Both the position numbers and the translations under genes were made by a program. From Synechococcus sp. BSA11S (GTDB lineage: Bacteria > Cyanobacteriota > Cyanobacteriia > PCC-6307 > Cyanobiaceae): a stretch of DNA of 64,000 nt. The notes beneath the pieces are model-generated. The model worked only from the letters and a program-made list of their open reading frames with translations. It made no database searches and was not told the origin of the DNA. Position 1 is the stretch's first letter. Each line of letters opens with the position of its first letter. The DNA is taken from contig NZ_VNWP01000007.1 in the NCBI RefSeq assembly GCF_014224355.1, positions 83,335 through 147,334 of the forward strand, written 5' to 3'. This document shows positions 30,784 through 39,173 of the stretch, in pieces.

Positions 30784-31733
30784 GGGGCGAACTTGAGAAG
30801 CTCGGCGGGGGAGGCCAGCAGGTCGATGGCCACGAAGTAGATCTTTCCTTCGGGATTGAGCAGGAAGCGCCAGGCCACGTTCATGCCCACGCCGGCTCCG
30901 AACCAGGGTGTCTGCACCTTGCCGGTGACCTTGATCTGGGTGAATTCGCCGTCGGCGGGTTCGGCAACACCGGATTCGGGAAGAAGCTTGAGGTTCTGGC
31001 AGTCTTCGCGGAAGAAACGCAGGATGGATTCCTTGCCCACGATCGGCTTCTGGAAGGGAGGTTGCAGGGCCCCATCCGGCAGGAACAGCTCAATCAGGTT
31101 GTCGAAATCATTGGCGTTGAGCTGATCCATGTAGGCGCTCACCGTGGTGTTGTCGATTCCGGCGATCGACACCTTCTGACGCTGGGACTCTGGGGTGGGA
31201 GCCACCACGGGCTCACTGACGCGCTGCGCCTCGCCCTTGGCGGGGTCGTAGCCCATGTCGACCACGAAGTTGCGCAGCAGGGTGATCTGCTGGCCCTGCT
31301 CCACGCTCTTGAGCGAGCTGAGCACGGAGGCGGCGTTGGCGGAGAGCTGGTAGCCCTGGGGGATCGGAGCCACGATTCCGGCGGCCATCCACTCGCCGAG
31401 CTGATACCAGAAGCCGAGCTTGATGTTCACCGACCATCCGGAGTAGGTGCGGCCGATGGCTGTGTCGGTGCTGTTGGCCAGATCGCACATCACCTGGCTC
31501 TGCTGGGCAAAACTCATGCCTTTGATCTGGCTGAGCACCCCCTCGGCGAACTGCATGCGGGCGGCGCCGGGGGCGGCGATCGTGATGGTTTTGCCCATCT
31601 CGAGGTAGGCGTACCAGATCAGCGCCAGCTGGTCTTCGGCGCTGAGCAGCTTGTAGCGGGCCGTGATCGCGGGGACCACGTCCGCCGAGAGCGTGTCGGG
31701 GAAGATCTGGGTGGCCTTCTCAAGCGTGTACAT
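30780..31733 (-). CDS. ocp: Orange carotenoid protein
   Basis: Photoactive protein that quenches phycobilisome excitation under strong light. The 317-residue protein has the N-terminal all-helical carotenoid domain (about 10-160) and the C-terminal NTF2-like domain (about 195-310). Carotenoid-tunnel residues match the Synechocystis OCP positions: Tyr43 in WYAYLEMG and Trp109 in LGFWYQLGE in the N-domain; Tyr201 in SAYMDQL and Trp288 in NVAWRF in the C-domain. The inter-domain salt bridge Arg154 and Glu243 is kept. All functional residues are therefore present, and FRP encoded downstream suggests an OCP1-type protein. Confidence 0.97.
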   Translation of the reverse strand: MYTLEKATQIFPDTLSADVVPAITARYKLLSAEDQLALIWYAYLEMGKTITIAAPGAARMQFAEGVLSQIKGMSFAQQSQVMCDLANSTDTAIGRTYSGWSVNIKLGFWYQLGEWMAAGIVAPIPQGYQLSANAASVLSSLKSVEQGQQITLLRNFVVDMGYDPAKGEAQRVSEPVVAPTPESQRQKVSIAGIDNTTVSAYMDQLNANDFDNLIELFLPDGALQPPFQKPIVGKESILRFFREDCQNLKLLPESGVAEPADGEFTQIKVTGKVQTPWFGAGVGMNVAWRFLLNPEGKIYFVAIDLLASPAELLKFAP

Positions 31734-31906
31734 CTGGGTTTGCTGCTTTTTATTAAGGAGATTTACAGACTCTAGCCGATGACCCCTGAGGCTGGTAATG
31801 AACTGCCCCGCTTTTGCTGTGGTTCTGGTGAGGCTGAACCGAGCTGGCAGGGCTGACTGGCCAGAGACGTGCCTGCCAATTTTCGGATCTACGCCAAGCT
31901 GGAGGG

Positions 31907-32329
31907 ATGCTCCGCTTCGTTCTTAACGTCCTCTGGTTCGTGCTCGGTGGCCTCGTGATGGGCCTGGGCTGGTGGCTGGCCGGCCTGGTGGCCGCGATCA
32001 CGATCGTGGGCCTCCCCTGGGCGCGGGCCTGCTTCGTGATCGGCAACTTCTCCTTCTGGCCGTTCGGCCAGGAGGCGATCAGCCGCCGCGAGCTCACCGG
32101 CCGCAACGATTTCGGTACCGGCCCCCTGGGCCTGGTGGGCAACGTGATCTGGTTTCTGCTGGCGGGCTGGTGGCTGGCGATCGGCCACCTCAGCTCCGCC
32201 CTGGCCTGCTTCGTGACGATCATCGGCATCCCCTTCGGGATCCAGCACGTCAAGCTGGCACTCATTGCCCTGGCGCCGATCGGTCTGCAGGTGGTGCCCA
32301 CGGGAACCCGACCCCGGCTTCCGGAGTGA
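31907..32329 (+). CDS. YccF domain membrane protein
   Basis: A 140-residue inner-membrane protein containing two YccF repeats. Each has an NVLWFVLGGLVMGLGWWLAG-type span followed by VGLPWARACFVIGNFSFWPFG, and the second copy NVIWFLLAGWWLAIGHL then IIGIPFGIQHVKLALIAL. The glycine/tryptophan-rich spans and the 'PFG' turn are the family hallmark. Role unknown. Its last 68 bp overlap the convergent gene at 32262-32876. Confidence 0.88.
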   Translation: MLRFVLNVLWFVLGGLVMGLGWWLAGLVAAITIVGLPWARACFVIGNFSFWPFGQEAISRRELTGRNDFGTGPLGLVGNVIWFLLAGWWLAIGHLSSALACFVTIIGIPFGIQHVKLALIALAPIGLQVVPTGTRPRLPE

Positions 32330-32876
32330 AGCGGCACCGCAGCAGCGCCAGGGCCTCATCGGGCAATCCCAGGAACCGATCCAGCCAGGCCTCGCCGCTG
32401 GGCTGAATCGTGGCCACCCCCACCAGCAGGGCCATGCCATCGGCGCTCAGCCGCTGGCCCCAGCGCTGGTGCCGCCGGCTGCTGACCTCTCCGGTGACCA
32501 GCTGGGTGGCCACGAGCAGGGCCGGTGCGCGGTAGAGAGACCCCACGCGAAAGAGGAAGCGTGCCCTGAAATTCAGGGCCAGGGAGCCGCTGGCGGGATC
32601 GATGATCCCCTCCAGTTCCTCCGGCTCGATGGCGATGCTCAGCCCCGGCGGCAGGGGCAGCCCCAGGACACGGGTGCTGCGCCAGTCGAGCGGGGGAATG
32701 CGCAGCCCTGCCGGGGGGAAGCTCAGCGGCCGGAGGCCGTCGCTGCGTGGCGGCCCAAGCTGAGCGCTGCCACCACCCCCCCGCGCGTCGTAGCGGAAGC
32801 GGGGGTAGCCGGCGATGGCCAGGCCACAGTCCGCCAGGGTGCCGAGCTGCAGTGCGGCGGCCGGCGGCACGCTCAT
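32262..32876 (-). CDS. Conserved cyanobacterial hypothetical protein
   Basis: A 204-residue soluble protein without recognised motifs. It is rich in short hydrophobic strands: LADCGLAIAGYPRFRYDARG, GLRIPPLDWRSTRVLGLPL, LALNFRARFLFRVGSLYRAP, ALLVATQLVTGEVSSRRHQR, which suggest a beta-sandwich. No signal peptide. The start overlaps the upstream PPC-glutaredoxin gene by 4 bp, so the two are translationally coupled and may act together. Its C-terminal coding region overlaps yccF on the other strand; the conserved part ends before the overlap. Confidence 0.7.
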   Translation of the reverse strand: MSVPPAAALQLGTLADCGLAIAGYPRFRYDARGGGGSAQLGPPRSDGLRPLSFPPAGLRIPPLDWRSTRVLGLPLPPGLSIAIEPEELEGIIDPASGSLALNFRARFLFRVGSLYRAPALLVATQLVTGEVSSRRHQRWGQRLSADGMALLVGVATIQPSGEAWLDRFLGLPDEALALLRCRFTPEAGVGFPWAPPADRSAPGQ

Positions 32877-33451
32877 CCCTGGCGCAGGGCTTCCAGCTCA
32901 CCCCTGCCGTGGCGCTGGGCCAGCTCGTCGTAGCCGCCGATCAGCTGCCCATCGAGGAAGACCTGGGGCACGGAGCCATCGGCGCTGGGCTCGATCAGCC
33001 GGTAGGGAATGCCGAGGGTTCGCAGCATGCGCAGGGCCCGCCGGGAGAAGGGGCAACCGGAGCGCACGGCGATTGCCACCCGGGGCTCCGGCGCCGCCGT
33101 GGTGCGAGCCGGGGCCTGCGCCGCCGTGTCGAGCAGGCCCACCAGCAGGTCGGCGCCCTTGAGCACCCGGGAGCCGGGTTCGAGGTGGCCGCCCCAGACC
33201 CGGCACTCCCCATCGGAGAGGCTCAGGTGCAGGTGCACCCCTTCGGGGGCGATGGTGCCCTGCAGGGTGATGATCTCGAGCTCGCCGCGCAGCACTGTGG
33301 GGATGCTCTTGCCGGGGCACTGGAAGGCGGCCTGGGCCAGGTTGCCCACCACGCCGAGCACGAAGCCGGAGGCGTTCTGTTCCACGGCCAGCTGCTCCAG
33401 CGCCTGGCGCAGGTCGCTGCCGGGCTCGAGGTGGAGCGGCACGGAACGCAT
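32873..33451 (-). CDS. PPC/DUF296 domain - glutaredoxin fusion protein
   Basis: A 192-residue fusion. Residues 3-110 are a PPC (DUF296) domain: LEPGSDLRQALEQL at the start, GELEIITLQGTIAPEG, the GVHLHLSLSD block (His residues that line the trimeric pocket in this family), and EPGSRVLKGADLLV. After an Ala/Pro-rich linker (111-124), residues 125-190 form a glutaredoxin: RSGCPFSRRALRML with the active-site CPFS at 133-136, TLGIPYRLIE, VPQVFLDGQLIGGYDELAQR. CPxS suggests a monothiol reaction. PPC domains bind nucleotides or DNA in various proteins; a redox-linked role is inferred from the fusion alone. Confidence 0.88.
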   Translation of the reverse strand: MRSVPLHLEPGSDLRQALEQLAVEQNASGFVLGVVGNLAQAAFQCPGKSIPTVLRGELEIITLQGTIAPEGVHLHLSLSDGECRVWGGHLEPGSRVLKGADLLVGLLDTAAQAPARTTAAPEPRVAIAVRSGCPFSRRALRMLRTLGIPYRLIEPSADGSVPQVFLDGQLIGGYDELAQRHGRGELEALRQG

Positions 33452-33480
33452 CGCTGGCGGGGCAGATGGGCGCGGCAAGA

Positions 33481-34332
33481 TTAGGCCGCGAGGATCGGCA
33501 GGCGAGGGTGCTGCAGGCTCAGGCCCAGCTCCCGCAGGCGGCGGTTCGAGATTCGCCGTTCGGCGGTTGGGTTGGCCACGCGCTCGTTGTCGCCATCCCA
33601 GATCACCGGCTCGAGGCCGGCGGCGTGGCAGCTGCGGTCGATCAGCTCGCGCACGCTGATGGGTTCGTCGTCCACCAGGTTGAGCAATCCATCGAAGCCC
33701 TGCTCCACCGCCCAGGCCAGGGTCGCCACCACATCGTCGCGGTGGATCCAGCTGATCAAGGACGACCCATCCCCCTTGCGGCGGCTGCCCGCCAGGGAGC
33801 GGAAGCGGGGTTCCAGCTCGCGCCCGGGGCCATAGATCGCCCCCAGCCGCGCGATCGCGACGCGGCGGTGGGGGCTGCGGCAGGCGAGCAGCAGAGCTTC
33901 GGCGTCACGCAGGATCTGAGCGTGGGGCTCCCGGGGCTTGGGGTGTGTGTCTTCCTCCAACAGGCCCGTGGCCTCGCCGTAGACCGAGCAGCTGCTGGTG
34001 TACACAAGCTGCTGGAGCTCGGGGAGCCGGGGCACCACGGCCGCCACGGCCTCCATCGTGCGCAGGTAGGTGGCCTCATAGCCGGCGGCATCCACCTGGC
34101 GGCTGCCGCCGGGTGCCAGGCAGAACACCGCCGCCTCGGTGGTCTCGAGGGCCTGGCGCAGCTGATCGGGGTCGGCGGCATCCAGCCGCTGCACCGCATC
34201 GGCCAGGGGGGCCAGCTCCCCCAGGCGCTCCTCGCGGGTGGTGGTGACCCGCAGCCAGTGCCTGGCCTGCTGATGCCAGTGGCTCGCCAGGGCGGAGCCC
34301 ACATAGCCGCAGCCAACGATCGTGATCCGCAT
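33481..34332 (-). CDS. SDR family NAD(P)-dependent epimerase/reductase
   Basis: A 283-residue extended short-chain dehydrogenase. The start is MRITIVGCGYVGSALASHW with the GxGxxG nucleotide site. Further blocks are VFCLAPGGSRQVDAAGY, VYTSSCSVYGEATGLLEED (the catalytic Ser/Tyr region), AIARLGAIYGPGREL and SWIHRDDVVATLAWA. The usual YxxxK is replaced by a shifted motif, so the enzyme may not be a classical epimerase. The start at 34332 is chosen because the upstream frame has no conservation. The gene follows on the same strand 29 bp before the PPC-Grx gene. Confidence 0.85.
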   Translation of the reverse strand: MRITIVGCGYVGSALASHWHQQARHWLRVTTTREERLGELAPLADAVQRLDAADPDQLRQALETTEAAVFCLAPGGSRQVDAAGYEATYLRTMEAVAAVVPRLPELQQLVYTSSCSVYGEATGLLEEDTHPKPREPHAQILRDAEALLLACRSPHRRVAIARLGAIYGPGRELEPRFRSLAGSRRKGDGSSLISWIHRDDVVATLAWAVEQGFDGLLNLVDDEPISVRELIDRSCHAAGLEPVIWDGDNERVANPTAERRISNRRLRELGLSLQHPRLPILAA

Positions 34333-34405
34333 CAAGGCTGAGCTGGCTGGCGAAAAGCTAGGGCGCCGCCACCACACTGACGTCAGCACCACCGCTCCAG
34401 TCGTC

Positions 34406-35224
34406 ATGACCGGCCACGACCGCCAGTGGGAGCTCAACAGGCTCAACTTCGAGGGCCGCTGGTGTGGTACGCGCCGCTGGTATGAGCGCAGCTCCACCGG
34501 TGTGCTGGACCTCACCTGCCCCAGCGCGGAGATCGAGGGCACCTCCTACGCCATCAGCTTGTCTGACCCCGACACGGGTCTGTGGGATGGCAGCGGTCTG
34601 CGCTTCGCTCCGGACGGCCGCCGCCAGCTGCCCCTCTCGCGCTCCACCTACAACGGCGGCGGACAGTGCTGGCAGTTCCGCGGCGCTGCCGGCCAGTCGA
34701 GCCTCGCGGTGGACGGGCAGCAGCCGCGATTCGGCCACGAAGTGAACCTGTTCCGGGGCCGCTCCCGCTCGATGCTGGTGCTGCTCTACGCGCCTCTGGC
34801 AGCAGCCCCGGGCGATCCCCCCGGCTGGCGCCTGCAGAGCCTGGGGGTGGTTCCCTTCCGCTGCGGCCTGGCCCCTGAGCCCGACCCACCCCGCCCTGCG
34901 GCCAGCGACTGGCGGGCCCTGCTGGCGGAGCAGGAGGGCTGGCCCGGCGAGCTGGAGCGCCTGGAGCCCCACCGCTGGCCCGCCGCGGATGGGGAGCCGC
35001 AGCCGTGCGAGCCCTTCCACGGCAGCCAGTTCAGCAGCAACGACCTCACCGCCGGCTTCGCTGATGGCCTGCTCTGTTCCCTGCCGGAGCAGCTGCCGGA
35101 GGGGGCCTTTGCCCTGCAGGTGGGCTGCCGCCTCGATGCCGACCACTTCCAGCAGGTGAGCCTGACGTACGACACCAAGCAGCGGCTCACGGCCTGGGAG
35201 CTGCGACGGTTCCGCAGGCCCTGA
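34406..35224 (+). CDS. Conserved hypothetical protein, possible DUF3598 (lipocalin-like) domain
   Basis: A 272-residue protein with repeated beta-strand pattern: ELNRLNFEGRWCGTRRWYER, TCPSAEIEGTSYAISLSDPD, GLRFAPDGRRQLPLSRSTY, GQCWQFRGAAGQSSLAVDGQ and VNLFRGRSRSMLVLLYAPLA, then a second similar half to FHGSQFSSNDLTAGFADGLL and QQVSLTYDTKQRLTAWELRR. The FxGxWxGxxxWY start and the FFxGRSRSMLVLLY block recall the DUF3598 beta-barrel family found with cyanobacterial phycobilin-lyase-like proteins; the assignment is tentative. No signal peptide. Divergent from the SDR gene. Confidence 0.65.
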   Translation: MTGHDRQWELNRLNFEGRWCGTRRWYERSSTGVLDLTCPSAEIEGTSYAISLSDPDTGLWDGSGLRFAPDGRRQLPLSRSTYNGGGQCWQFRGAAGQSSLAVDGQQPRFGHEVNLFRGRSRSMLVLLYAPLAAAPGDPPGWRLQSLGVVPFRCGLAPEPDPPRPAASDWRALLAEQEGWPGELERLEPHRWPAADGEPQPCEPFHGSQFSSNDLTAGFADGLLCSLPEQLPEGAFALQVGCRLDADHFQQVSLTYDTKQRLTAWELRRFRRP

Positions 35225-35232
35225 GGGATCGC

Positions 35233-35745
35233 TCAATCCCGCTGCCAGCTGGCGCGCATGGGTGAGCCGGCGTCAGCAAAGGGCGCTTCCAGCGTTCCTC
35301 CGAAGGCATGCACCAGGGCCTCACCCAGGCCATGGGTGGCGTGGATGCCGGTGAAGCGCAGCAGCACCTCCCCGCTGGCGGCATCGCCGCTGCTGTCGAT
35401 CAGGCGCTCAAGCGCATGCTCCTGCCGGATGTGGTCCTCTGTGTTGCTCACCAGCTGCATCACCTCCTCGGCGTGTTCGGTCAGGAAACGGCCCGAGAGG
35501 CGCAGCTCGCCTGCGGGAACCCCATCCCGGATCCGTTCACAGGCCGGGCAGCGGTGGCTGGCGGCACCGGCCTCCGGGGCTTCCCAGGTCCAGCGCCCCT
35601 GGTGAAAGGTGGCCTGGCAATCCGGACAGGTGCTGGGCTGGGACGGTTTGTGGCGCTGTTGATAGGGATCGCTGTGATGCCCACTCTCCATCCCGTCATG
35701 GCGGGGTTGGTGGCTGGCAGGCGCGTTGGTGGTGTTGGCAGGCAT
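35233..35745 (-). CDS. BCAM0308-like zinc-ribbon protein
   Basis: A 170-residue cytoplasmic protein. Residues about 20-70 contain DPYQQRHKPSQPSTCPDCQA, the zinc-ribbon first CxxC, FHQGRWTWEAPEA, and HRCPACERIRDGVPAGELRL with the second CxxC. This order matches the BCAM0308 family seen in proteobacteria and cyanobacteria. The C-terminal half (FTGIHATHGLGEALVHAFGG) resembles an NMD3-like or ferredoxin-like fold that could bind RNA. The N-terminus is His-rich (SHQPRHDGMESGHHSDPYQQ). ATG at 35745; further upstream in-frame sequence looks random. Confidence 0.75.
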   Translation of the reverse strand: MPANTTNAPASHQPRHDGMESGHHSDPYQQRHKPSQPSTCPDCQATFHQGRWTWEAPEAGAASHRCPACERIRDGVPAGELRLSGRFLTEHAEEVMQLVSNTEDHIRQEHALERLIDSSGDAASGEVLLRFTGIHATHGLGEALVHAFGGTLEAPFADAGSPMRASWQRD

Positions 35746-35880
35746 GGGGTGGACTCTTCTGCTCCTGCTGTAGCCACGCGCACGGAACCTGTCAGGGGTT
35801 CGGCCCGGAGGACATCCAGGCCGAGGGGAATCAGGACGAGCCGTCACAATGGCTGTTGCGATGCCCACCGGATCCTGTTC

Positions 35881-36360
35881 ATGGCGCCCAGCACCGACAC
35901 CCCGTCTGCCGGCAACCTCGACCTGCTGCGCATCCTCTGCTGTGTGGCCTGGTCGGATGGAGAGTTCTCGGAGGAGGAGAGGGAGCTGCTGGCCCGTCTG
36001 GTGGAGCGCTACATCGTGGCCGATGGGGGTGCACCGCTGCCCGCCGAGGCGGCGGAGGTGCTGGCTGATCGCACCCTGCAACCCGAGGCGCTCGACGTTC
36101 TGATCCCCCGACTGCGCTCAGAGGAAGACCGGCAGCTGGCCCTGAAGCTGGCCTACATGACCATCCGCGTCGGCCGACGGCCCGGCGACACCTCGAGCAT
36201 CAACCCCCTCGAGAAGGTGGCTTACCGGCGCCTGGTGGAGGGTCTGGGCCTGGGTGAGGCCGACATCACCGAGGCCGAATGGTCCGCTGAACTCGACCTC
36301 CAGGCCCAGAGCGGCCTGCGCGGTTTCCTGGCGCAGCACTTCGGCTTCCTGGCGGCCTGA
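35881..36360 (+). CDS. TerB-like (tellurite resistance domain) protein
   Basis: A 159-residue helical protein with the TerB pattern: LLRILCCVAWSDGEFSEEER (acidic SDGxxSxEE metal-binding loop), ELLARLVERYIV, and LALKLAYMTIRVGRRPGDTS, INPLEKVAYRRLVEGLGL. The Asp/Glu ligands of the first helix pair are present. TerB-like domains are membrane- or metal-linked stress proteins; the exact role is unknown. ATG 35881 is favoured by the onset of conserved sequence. Confidence 0.8.
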   Translation: MAPSTDTPSAGNLDLLRILCCVAWSDGEFSEEERELLARLVERYIVADGGAPLPAEAAEVLADRTLQPEALDVLIPRLRSEEDRQLALKLAYMTIRVGRRPGDTSSINPLEKVAYRRLVEGLGLGEADITEAEWSAELDLQAQSGLRGFLAQHFGFLAA

Positions 36361-36409
36361 GCGACGACACCTTGCGTACCGCACGATCGCGTGCAGTCCG
36401 ATGGCGGCT

Positions 36410-38764
36410 TCAGGCGAGTCGGCGGTTGAGCAGGCCCGCCAGCAGCAGGGCGAGCGCCGTGGTGATCAGCACGGTGAGGATCCCGGATGGTTGCAGCGGG
36501 TCGAGGCTGAGCAGCTGCTGCAACCCGGGAATGGCCAGCAGCAGCAGCCAGAGCCCAAGGCCGATGCCGGCACCGGCGGCGGTGATGGGGCTGCGGGGAT
36601 CCCCGTTCAGCCACACCAGCCCACCGCCGGCGAGCAGCAGCAGCGAGAACACCAGGCTGCGGTGGGTGGCGGCGTTGGTTTCGGGCCAGAAGACCAGCAC
36701 CAGGGCGGCCACCATCACCACGGCACCCTGGCTGAGCGAATGGCGCCAGGTGTCGGGCCCGAACAGGGGCGACTCCGGCGGGCGGGGTGGCTGCCGCATC
36801 AGGCCCGGTGTGGCGGGAAGCGCCTCGAACACCACCGTGCAGGCCGGATCGATCACCAGGTGCAGCAGAGCGATGTGCACCGGCAGCAGGATCAGCGCCT
36901 GGCCGCTCAGCAGCAGCGGCACCAGCCCGAGCGCCGCGATCGGCAGGTGGATCGCCAGGGTGTAGCCCAGCGCCCGGTGCAGGTTGGCGTCGACTCGCCG
37001 GCCCAGTTCCAGGGCGGCCACCAGATCGCTGAAGGTGTCGTCGAGCAGCACCAGATCGGCGGATTCACGGGCCACGGCGGTGCCCCGTTGGCCCATCGCC
37101 ACGCCGATGTCGGCGGCCTTGAGGGCCGGGGCGTCATTGACGCCATCGCCGGTCATCGCCACCACCTCACCGGCGGCCTGCAGCGCACGCACCAGCTGCA
37201 GCTTCTGCTGGGGCATCACCCGGGCAAAGACCCCCACCTCGCGGATCGTGACAGCCAGTTCCTGAGCTGAGAGGGTGTCCAGCTCGGGGCCGGAGAGCAC
37301 CGGACCGGGCGGCAGCCCCGCCTGATCGGCGATCGAGCGGGCCGTCACCGGGCTGTCACCGGTGATCATCACCACACGAACGCCCGCACCCCGCGCCGTG
37401 GCGATCGCCGCCGGCACATCCGGGCGCAGCGGATCCGCCAGGGCCACGAACCCCACCGGTTCGAACAGGTAGCCGTGCACGTGATCCGGCAGAGCGCCGC
37501 CGCCTGCGGACGGCTGACCCTCGTGCACCGGCACGCCATCGAGCCCGCGCGCCACCGCCAGGACCCGCAGCCCCCTGGCGGCGAGCCCATCGGCGGCGGC
37601 CAGCAGGGCGGTGGTCTGCCCGGCGTCGAGGTGACACAGATCGGCGATCGCCTCGGGCGCCCCCTTGGCGGCCAGCTGCAGGCCCCCGTCACCGTCGTGC
37701 CAGAGGCGGGAGAACACCAGCAGGTCGCTCTGCAGGGGGGATTTGCGCCCCGGGGGCCAGGCGGGATGCGGGTGTTCGGTGCCGCCGAGATGGTCGGCGG
37801 CCAGCCGCTGGATCGCCCGTTCCATGGCATCCACCGGATCACCGCGGCTGGCGAGCACCGCCAGCTCGAGCAGCTGATGAACCGGTTCCTCCAGGGTCTC
37901 CCCCGCCTGCCAACCCTCCAGCTGCGGCCAGGTGAGCAGTTGCTGCACCCCCATGCGGTTCTCGGTGAGCGTGCCGGTCTTGTCGACGGCAAGCACGGTG
38001 GCGCTGCCGAGGCTCTCCACCGCCGCGGGCCAGCGGGCCAGCACCCCGATCCGGGCCAGGCGCAGGGCGCCGAGGGCCAGGAACAGGGCCAGCACCACGG
38101 GAATCTCGTTGGGCAGCACCGCCAGGGCCAGGGCCAGGGCGGCGAGCAGGGCCTGGGGCCAGTCGCCGCTGAGCGTTCCCTGGATCACCGCCAGGGCCGC
38201 GCAGAGCCCCAGCGCCAGCACGGTGAGGCGCCCGGTGAGGCGACGGGTCTGGCGCTGCAGCCGGGTGGGTGGCGGCTGCACCGTGGCCAGGCTGCTGCCG
38301 AGCCGGCCCAGTTCGGTGGCATCGGCCACGGCCTCCACCTCGGCCCAGCCGCGGCCACCGGCCACCAGTGAACCCGCCAGGACCCGCTCTCCCGGCATGG
38401 AGCGGTCGACCGGCAGCGATTCACCGGTGAGCAGGGACTCATCCAGCCACAGCCCCACCGCCTCGCTGATGGCGGCATCGGCCGCCACCCGATCGCCTTC
38501 CTCCAGCCGGAGCCGATCACCCACACGCACCTGCTCGGCGGGCAGGTCGAGCTCCTGGCCATCGCGCCGCACGTGGGCGCGGGGCGCCGAAAGACGGGCC
38601 AGCTCGGCCAGGGCACGGTTGCTGCGCTGCTGCTGGACGGCATCGAGCAGGCTGATGCCCGCCACGAACACCATCAGGATGCCGCCATCGACCCATTCCC
38701 CGATCAGGCCGTAGATCAGGGCGCAGGCGAGCAGCAGCAGATTGGTGGGCTCCAGCCAGCTCAT
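36410..38764 (-). CDS. P-type cation-transporting ATPase (P2-like), N-terminally short
   Basis: A 784-residue P-type ATPase. The actuator TGES is in SLLTGESLPVDR (about 130), the phosphorylated Asp in VLAVDKTGTLTENRMG (about 250), the hinge motif GDGVNDAPALKAADIGVAMG (about 550), and a C-terminal six-span region from about 600, as in P2-type pumps for Ca2+ or monovalent ions. The N-terminus begins inside the first membrane region (EPTNLLLLACALIYGL); the usual Cation_ATPase_N leader of about 60-90 residues is absent, and an in-frame TAA lies 9 codons upstream. It may be a naturally short variant or truncated. Confidence 0.85.
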   Translation of the reverse strand: MSWLEPTNLLLLACALIYGLIGEWVDGGILMVFVAGISLLDAVQQQRSNRALAELARLSAPRAHVRRDGQELDLPAEQVRVGDRLRLEEGDRVAADAAISEAVGLWLDESLLTGESLPVDRSMPGERVLAGSLVAGGRGWAEVEAVADATELGRLGSSLATVQPPPTRLQRQTRRLTGRLTVLALGLCAALAVIQGTLSGDWPQALLAALALALAVLPNEIPVVLALFLALGALRLARIGVLARWPAAVESLGSATVLAVDKTGTLTENRMGVQQLLTWPQLEGWQAGETLEEPVHQLLELAVLASRGDPVDAMERAIQRLAADHLGGTEHPHPAWPPGRKSPLQSDLLVFSRLWHDGDGGLQLAAKGAPEAIADLCHLDAGQTTALLAAADGLAARGLRVLAVARGLDGVPVHEGQPSAGGGALPDHVHGYLFEPVGFVALADPLRPDVPAAIATARGAGVRVVMITGDSPVTARSIADQAGLPPGPVLSGPELDTLSAQELAVTIREVGVFARVMPQQKLQLVRALQAAGEVVAMTGDGVNDAPALKAADIGVAMGQRGTAVARESADLVLLDDTFSDLVAALELGRRVDANLHRALGYTLAIHLPIAALGLVPLLLSGQALILLPVHIALLHLVIDPACTVVFEALPATPGLMRQPPRPPESPLFGPDTWRHSLSQGAVVMVAALVLVFWPETNAATHRSLVFSLLLLAGGGLVWLNGDPRSPITAAGAGIGLGLWLLLLAIPGLQQLLSLDPLQPSGILTVLITTALALLLAGLLNRRLA

Positions 38765-39173
38765 GGAGGCTCCGCTCGTGCCTTCGCCTTAGCGGGAACT
38801 GACTGCCATGGGGAGCAATCCCAGCAGTTTCTGTCGATTCCCACTGATTTCAGGCGGGTGTTCGACTGGGTCAGGATGTCTGCAGGCGCCTGACCACCTC
38901 AGACCCGGCAGCTGCAGGGCAACATCTGGCCGATGGATGGGGCGTGATCGCAGGGAATCCGAAGGTCGGAATCCCAGGATTTCAAACACTCAGATTCGTG
39001 GCACATTCATGGCTGTTCATCAGGCAAGGGGCCTTCATCATGCTTCATCTTGGAATGTATCTCCAGGATTGAACATCTGCCCCTCCGCACCCTTCCCCTC
39101 CTGGCGGCCACCTGCCTGACCGGCTTCGGATTGCTGCAGTAGCTGTTCCACAGCTTCTCCTAGATCGCGGGGT
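38765..39173. other. Intergenic region without recognised gene
   Basis: 409 bp between the P-type ATPase start and the decayed radical SAM gene. No reading frame on either strand has recognisable content. It marks the left edge of the accessory, pseudogene-rich part of the window and should carry the ATPase promoter. Confidence 0.6.

Noticed and set aside
34358..35236. Minus-strand frame opposite the DUF3598-like gene
   Set aside because: Repetitive Ala/Gly/Arg composition and no domain; the plus-strand gene explains the conservation pattern.
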